Shown piece after piece: positions 61,201 through 64,000 of a stretch of DNA of 64,000 nt. The translations under genes and the position numbers were made by a program. The stretch spans positions 1,695,858-1,759,857 of the forward strand of contig NMRA01000009.1 of NCBI GenBank assembly GCA_002633005.1, written 5' to 3'. The notes under the pieces are model-generated. The model worked only from the letters and a program-made list of their open reading frames with translations. It did not search any database and was not told the DNA's origin. This DNA comes from Phoronis australis. Taxonomy: Eukaryota; Phoronida; Phoronidae. The stretch's first letter is position 1. Each line of letters begins with the position of its first letter.

Positions 61201-63929
61201 TTTCACTGTCCTTTGTGCTGGCCAAAATAGTCTGAAGAAATCTGCGTCCACCAGAGCCTGGCCACGGTACCAACGCCTCTAAAGTAAAGTCATATTCTTG
61301 GTAACAATCTAACCACTTTGTGCAGACATTTTTCAAGGATTCGGCTCCTGAAATATATAGTGTTATAATAAGAATATGTGATAAACGATAATTTTACAAA
61401 GCACCCTCTCAAACTCACCTGTATTCAACACTGGTGATAATTAAATCATAGAAAAAGGAGTATTCGATGAATTTAATCTTTGATAGAACACCTTGGGTTA
61501 AACAGACAAACAACTGTCTGACAAAGCTCTATGCATCATGCATGAAAGAACGTATAATTTGGGAACAACATTAATTAACATAGTTATTGAGCCAGTCTCT
61601 ATATAGCTGGCCCAGTAGAGACGGTGTAGCTCCTATAGATGCTTCATATGCCAGGAGCTTTTCATCGAATTATGCCTCAAACTGACTAGAACATCGAAGT
61701 CCCACTGTTATAAATACGTTTTGCACATAGAGGGACACCTTAGGAGGCCATCGATGTCTTTAATTCCTTCCAACTCGAACAAATACTCCTGTTATCAAAC
61801 TTTTTCTTCGAGTAGTCCCTTGTTCAGTTCCCAAAATCGGTAACTTGCATTTTTACACTGTGCACACCAGGGGATATGACCTCATGCCACTTGCTGCGCA
61901 ATGTTAAAAATGACCAGTTACCTTGAATTTTGGGAACTGAACGAGGGACTACTCAAAGAAAAAGCTTGATAATGGGAGTGTTTGTTCGAGTTGGAAAGAA
62001 TTACAGGCTCGTATCCAGGGGAGGGGGTTCGAGGGACTCGATTGGACCCGTCCCGCAATGAAAAAGTCCAGCCCCAGCAAATCCTTTAAAGATAGGATAT
62101 AAATGGACAACAACAAAATTGTTGCAACTACTGGTGATACTAACTACAACAATGACTAAGTTAGTAATAATGTTGAATTTGCTTCTGATTCAAAGCGCTT
62201 CACGTGGCATCAGGCCGTACCAGGGGAACTTCGCTCAAGTGCCCGTGTGTTTGCGTAGATGACAGGATCGTGCATATGATAAAAGGAGGCTTTTTGTTAT
62301 TCATAAACCACGCGCGTGGTGGATACACCAAAGGGTAACAAAGTAGTCTAGAAGTGAATGTAAAAGCTTAAAAATTACATCTGAGTTTGCAAGCTTAGAT
62401 ATTTTGGAGCAGTGAACCTGTTTGGAGTAGTGAATCTTCAAAATAGTGAACCTTCAGAATAGTGAACCTTTGGAGTAGTGAACCCTTCAAAATAGTGGGC
62501 TGTTTCCATTTCCAACGATGTAAGCAACTTTTAAGTAACACGCAAAAATACAATCAGATAAACAATTTCGTCAAGTCATTCGTCAGCTTAACTTCATATT
62601 TCCGTCTGAGTATGTAATGAGGTATAATCACTCATTAAAGCATGGCCGAGTTGAAATTTTGACAGGAGGTAATGCGCGAATGTTCTCTTTCTGGACCACA
62701 TTACAACCAAATTTGTGTCACGTTCTTTGCGAGCAACCATCACAGCATCCTCATTTATTTTCTGGTATCACAAATTCCGTCTTATCTCATGAACATAGAG
62801 CTGAGAGTAACCGTTGTTTATACAGATTTCCCTTCCCCTTAATTAAGCTGCGTCAAAGGCCTTACCGAAAACTCTACAGTTTCAACGTATGTAAAATATC
62901 TGAGGACCATTCTAAGGTTCACCGTTCTAGAAATTTGAACCCCCCCTGCTCAGTGCTGGCTACGGCCCTGTTATAACAACGTGACTTTGATTTTTTAATC
63001 ACTGTGAGGTATAATTTGCCGGAAATCTTCTGGCGTATGAAAGCTCCTATAGGTGTTACACCGTCTCTGATGGGTCAGCTAGAGATGGTGGTCACTGTCT
63101 AGCCAAGGACAAGGCTTCTACTCGCCTAGACAGTGACCACAGTCTCTTCTGGCTCCGGAGTAGAAGCTGTGAAGCTCCTATCTATAAGCGCTTCATACGA
63201 CAGAAGATTTTCGGCAAATTATGCCTCGCACTGACAAAAACAACAACGCTATGTTGCTATAAATACCTTTTACGTATAGAGGGACACTTTAGGAGGCCGT
63301 CTTTTTCCTTCCAAGTTGAACAAATACGCCCGTTATCAAACTTTTTCTTCGAGCAGTCCCTCGCTCAGTTCCCAAAATCGGCAACTCACCATTTTTAACA
63401 CTGTGCGCGCCAGGGGACATGACGTCATACCACCTGGCACGCACAGTGTTAAAAATGGTGAGCTACCGATTTTGGGTACTGAACGAGAACTGCTCGAAGA
63501 AAATGTTAGATAATGAGAATATTAATTTTGTTCGAGCTGGAAGGAATTACATATATCAGCGGCCTCCTAACGATAAGGTGTCCCTTTGTGAGCAAAAAGT
63601 ATTAAAAACAATGTGACTTTGATGTTTTAGTCCGTGCAAGGCATAATTCGCCGAAAAGCTTCCGGCGTATGAAGCGCCTATAGGAGCTCCACCGTCCTAC
63701 GTGCCACTAGTCACTAAACCTACTGAGTGATAGTGATAGTGGTCACTGTCTAATACATGCCCGCCATTGTAAGACTTGGAGATGAGATTTCTGACAAGTT
63801 TCCATCTTATTTATAGTTTTTAGTTAGCCTTTGGTTAAGCATCATGGTCTGTTACCAGCTGTCATACTCTACAGAAATTTACATACCAAGTTTGCGATCA
63901 AGACTGATTAGTAACACATATCTGTCCAT
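49251..63929 (-). CDS. MTBP: MTBP, MDM2-binding protein / Treslin partner, 17 exons
   Basis: Exons in gene order: 63887-63929 (ATG), 61033-61347, 60514-60773, 60277-60328, 58574-58708, 58299-58363, 57733-57844, 56049-56351, 54421-54588, 53799-53930, 53059-53144, 52176-52261, 51347-51625, 50762-50891, 50365-50478, 49583-49648, 49251-49307 (TGA). GT-AG throughout and frames close: 800 residues, against about 900 in human. The start MDRYVLLISLDRKL matches the vertebrate N-terminus; LADSLPVTG, ILLYGALKRLVTWHSG, MHRSDVPLYLS, NPTDWPERR and THEAFPVCSKRLYEHSKQL match in order through the MTBP N, middle and C domains. MTBP binds Treslin/TICRR and is needed to load CDC45 and fire replication origins; its C-terminal part is Sld7-like. 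The exon 4/5 join is uncertain. Confidence 0.93.
50070..50219. mobile_element. Small hAT-like MITE with 5 bp flanking repeat
   Basis: The left end CAGGGGCAGATCC and right end (reverse complement CAGTGACAGATTTCC) are imperfect inverted termini of the CAGNG type. AGTAC directly flanks both sides (50065-50069 and 50220-50224). The 150-base body is non-coding. In MTBP between exons 15 and 16. hAT insertions usually make 8 bp duplications, so the class is tentative. Confidence 0.6.
51111..51221. repeat. Tandem repeat, 18 bp x 6
   Basis: Copies of ATACTGACAATACTTACT with small changes, in the MTBP intron between exons 13 and 14. Confidence 0.95.
51775..51850. repeat. 35 bp tandem duplication
   Basis: Two copies of CCCTGGGGTCACAGCTCGG..., with the start of a third, in the MTBP intron between exons 12 and 13. 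Confidence 0.9.
52326..52642. repeat. Minisatellite, 26 bp x 12
   Basis: About twelve copies of AACATGATAACGGACCATAC plus AGTCTA. The position-12 region alternates among CGGA, CAGA and CGTA, giving higher-order patterns. In the MTBP intron just upstream (gene sense) of exon 12. Confidence 0.95.
53444..53612. mobile_element. Fold-back MITE-like element, arms about 65 bp
   Basis: The left arm (AAAAATATTTAGTAATGATC, AACCAAAGAAC, CTTGATGAGGAAAGT) is the reverse complement of the right arm (ACTTTCCACATCAAG, GTTCTTTGGTT, GATCTTTACTCAATATTTTT) with few mismatches, around a loop of roughly 45 bases. Non-coding; intronic in MTBP. Confidence 0.82.
54064..54309. mobile_element. Terminal-inverted-repeat MITE, 246 bp
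   Basis: The left end GGGCCTGTTCCAAGAAACTG and right end (reverse complement GGGACCCGTTCCAACAAAAC) are inverted termini followed by CTTAAGT/AGACAAAT subterminal repeats in both orientations. Ends about 110 bases downstream (gene sense) of MTBP exon 9. No coding capacity. Confidence 0.75.
56746..56810 (+). repeat. Dispersed repeat, copy B
   Basis: Same-strand match to 18246-18310 (AACTTGTTCCTC, ATGAGAAATGATT, TTGGTCTTGCAAA). Confidence 0.6.
57627..57735 (-). repeat. Imperfect tandem repeat containing copies of an MTBP splice donor
   Basis: In gene sense, the exon-7 end ACCTAG with donor GTAAGA is followed by further units of about 35 bases ending TGTACAGTCACATGACCTAG and continuing GTAGGG or TGGTGT. 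One unit therefore reproduces exon-end sequence plus a GT. Confidence 0.8.
58574..58718 (-). other. MTBP: MTBP exon 5 with staggered acceptors
   Basis: Three AGs precede the conserved RMVVLSHMHRSDVP: exon could start at 58718, 58708 or 58695. With exon 4 included, the 58708 start keeps frame; with exon 4 skipped, 58718 keeps frame. The 58695 start would suit an extra weak candidate exon at 59564-59627 (RVLKYLEIALKRDF). Confidence 0.7.
58957..59170. repeat. Minisatellite, 40 bp x 5
   Basis: Copies start at 58957, 58997, 59037, 59077, 59118 and a partial at 59161; core TTCATTGCAGTCACAGGACC. Open frames through it on both strands are repeat artefacts. In the MTBP intron between exons 4 and 5. 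Confidence 0.95.
60277..60328 (-). other. MTBP: MTBP exon 4, short and possibly optional
   Basis: 52 bases with acceptor GATTACTTTAG and donor GTGAGT, encoding ICLPGLSLTALDTGQQD, similar to the FCLKGVTLKN segment at the same place in vertebrate MTBP. It shifts phase from 0 to 1, which must be matched by the acceptor used at exon 5 (58708). Confidence 0.65.
61585..63100. mobile_element. Long fold-back element, interrupted by another element
   Basis: The left arm (about 61585-61870: ACACCGTCTCTACTGGGCCA in reverse complement, GAATTATGCCTC, AGGGACACC, TTCCCAAAATCGG) is mirrored by a right arm beginning at about 61890 (TTTTGGGAACTGAACGAG, GTTGGAAAGAATTACA). The right arm breaks at 62003 and resumes at about 62971 (AACGTGACTTTG ... 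ACACCGTCTCTGATGGG). The second copy at 63170-63705 confirms the layout. Non-coding. Confidence 0.8.
62004..62970. mobile_element. 967 bp insertion with hAT-like termini nested in the fold-back element
   Basis: The left end CAGGCTCGTATCCAG and right end (reverse complement CAGGGCCGTAGCCAG) agree at 12 of 15 positions. It interrupts the right arm of the fold-back element, replacing about 50 bases of it. An open frame at 62617-62976 shows no transposase features, so it appears non-autonomous. Internally it has ATAGTGAACCTT-type short repeats (62405-62495). Confidence 0.6.
63170..63705. mobile_element. Long fold-back element, intact copy
   Basis: Inverted arms of roughly 250 bases meet at about 63424. 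The centre is a strong hairpin: TTTTTAACACTGTGCGCGCC on the left against GGCACGCACAGTGTTAAAAA on the right. Outer sequences (CGCTTCATACG, GGCAAATTATGCC / GGCATAATTCGCC, GGCGTATGAAGCG) mirror each other. Same family as 61585-63100. In MTBP intron 1, about 180 bases from exon 1. Confidence 0.85.
63887..63929 (-). other. MTBP: MTBP exon 1 (14.3 codons) with start codon
   Basis: A 43-base coding exon encoding MDRYVLLISLDRKL, with donor GTATGT and phase 1, joins 61347 to make GAESLKNVC. Conservation of this tiny N-terminal strand with vertebrate MTBP fixes the initiator. The promoter must lie within the last 70 bases of the window or beyond. Confidence 0.9.
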
Positions 63930-64000
63930 CTTGAAGGTTAAGTTTGTATGCCAAATTTCCCGCGGAGTTTAGCGCCTACTAGCGACAATAGTGTGTACTT

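Noticed and set aside
62617..62976. 119-codon open frame near the right edge
   Set aside because: Inside the nested hAT-like insert and running through its terminal repeat; no transposase motif seen.
1..64000. CRISPR arrays, operons, phage or plasmid features
   Set aside because: Spliced animal genes throughout; direct repeats are head-to-tail minisatellites without spacers.

Overview
The window is a piece of a large, intron-rich animal nuclear genome. The genes are split by introns of hundreds to thousands of bases with ordinary GT-AG sites. All three well-resolved genes are animal genes, the DNA between exons is AT-rich, and minisatellites, tRNA-derived elements and small fold-back elements are scattered through it. 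Gene content and exon structure fit an invertebrate such as a deuterostome (amphioxus, hemichordate, echinoderm) or a lophotrochozoan. I cannot fix the phylum from sequence alone.

Layout. (1) 1063-11538, plus strand: an ANKRD13-family ubiquitin-binding ankyrin protein, with twelve exons joined in frame. Its first coding exon lies left of the window. (2) 11539-20144: non-coding, holding a tRNA-derived element and a hairpin-forming minisatellite. (3) 20145-20726, minus strand: the C-terminal half of a ubiquitin-specific protease catalytic domain. Its catalytic-cysteine part is not found. (4) 21866-45393, plus strand: a complete SLC13-family sodium/carboxylate (or sulfate) cotransporter, with 12 constitutive exons, a probable frame-neutral cassette exon, and two alternative C-terminal ends made by a duplicated last exon. 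(5) 49251-63929, minus strand: MTBP, the Treslin/TICRR partner in replication-origin firing, in 17 exons from its initiator ATG to its stop. One internal junction is uncertain. SLC13 and MTBP converge tail to tail.

The genes do not form a pathway: they are a ubiquitin-chain receptor, a deubiquitinase fragment, a plasma-membrane carboxylate transporter and a DNA-replication factor. What stands out is exon-level innovation in SLC13 (duplicated terminal exon, cassette exon, duplicated splice acceptor), acceptor choice in MTBP, and the density of unrelated tandem repeats and palindromic elements in introns, several of them touching splice sites.

All exon calls were made by eye from remembered family similarity, splice consensus and frame closure. 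No database search was run.
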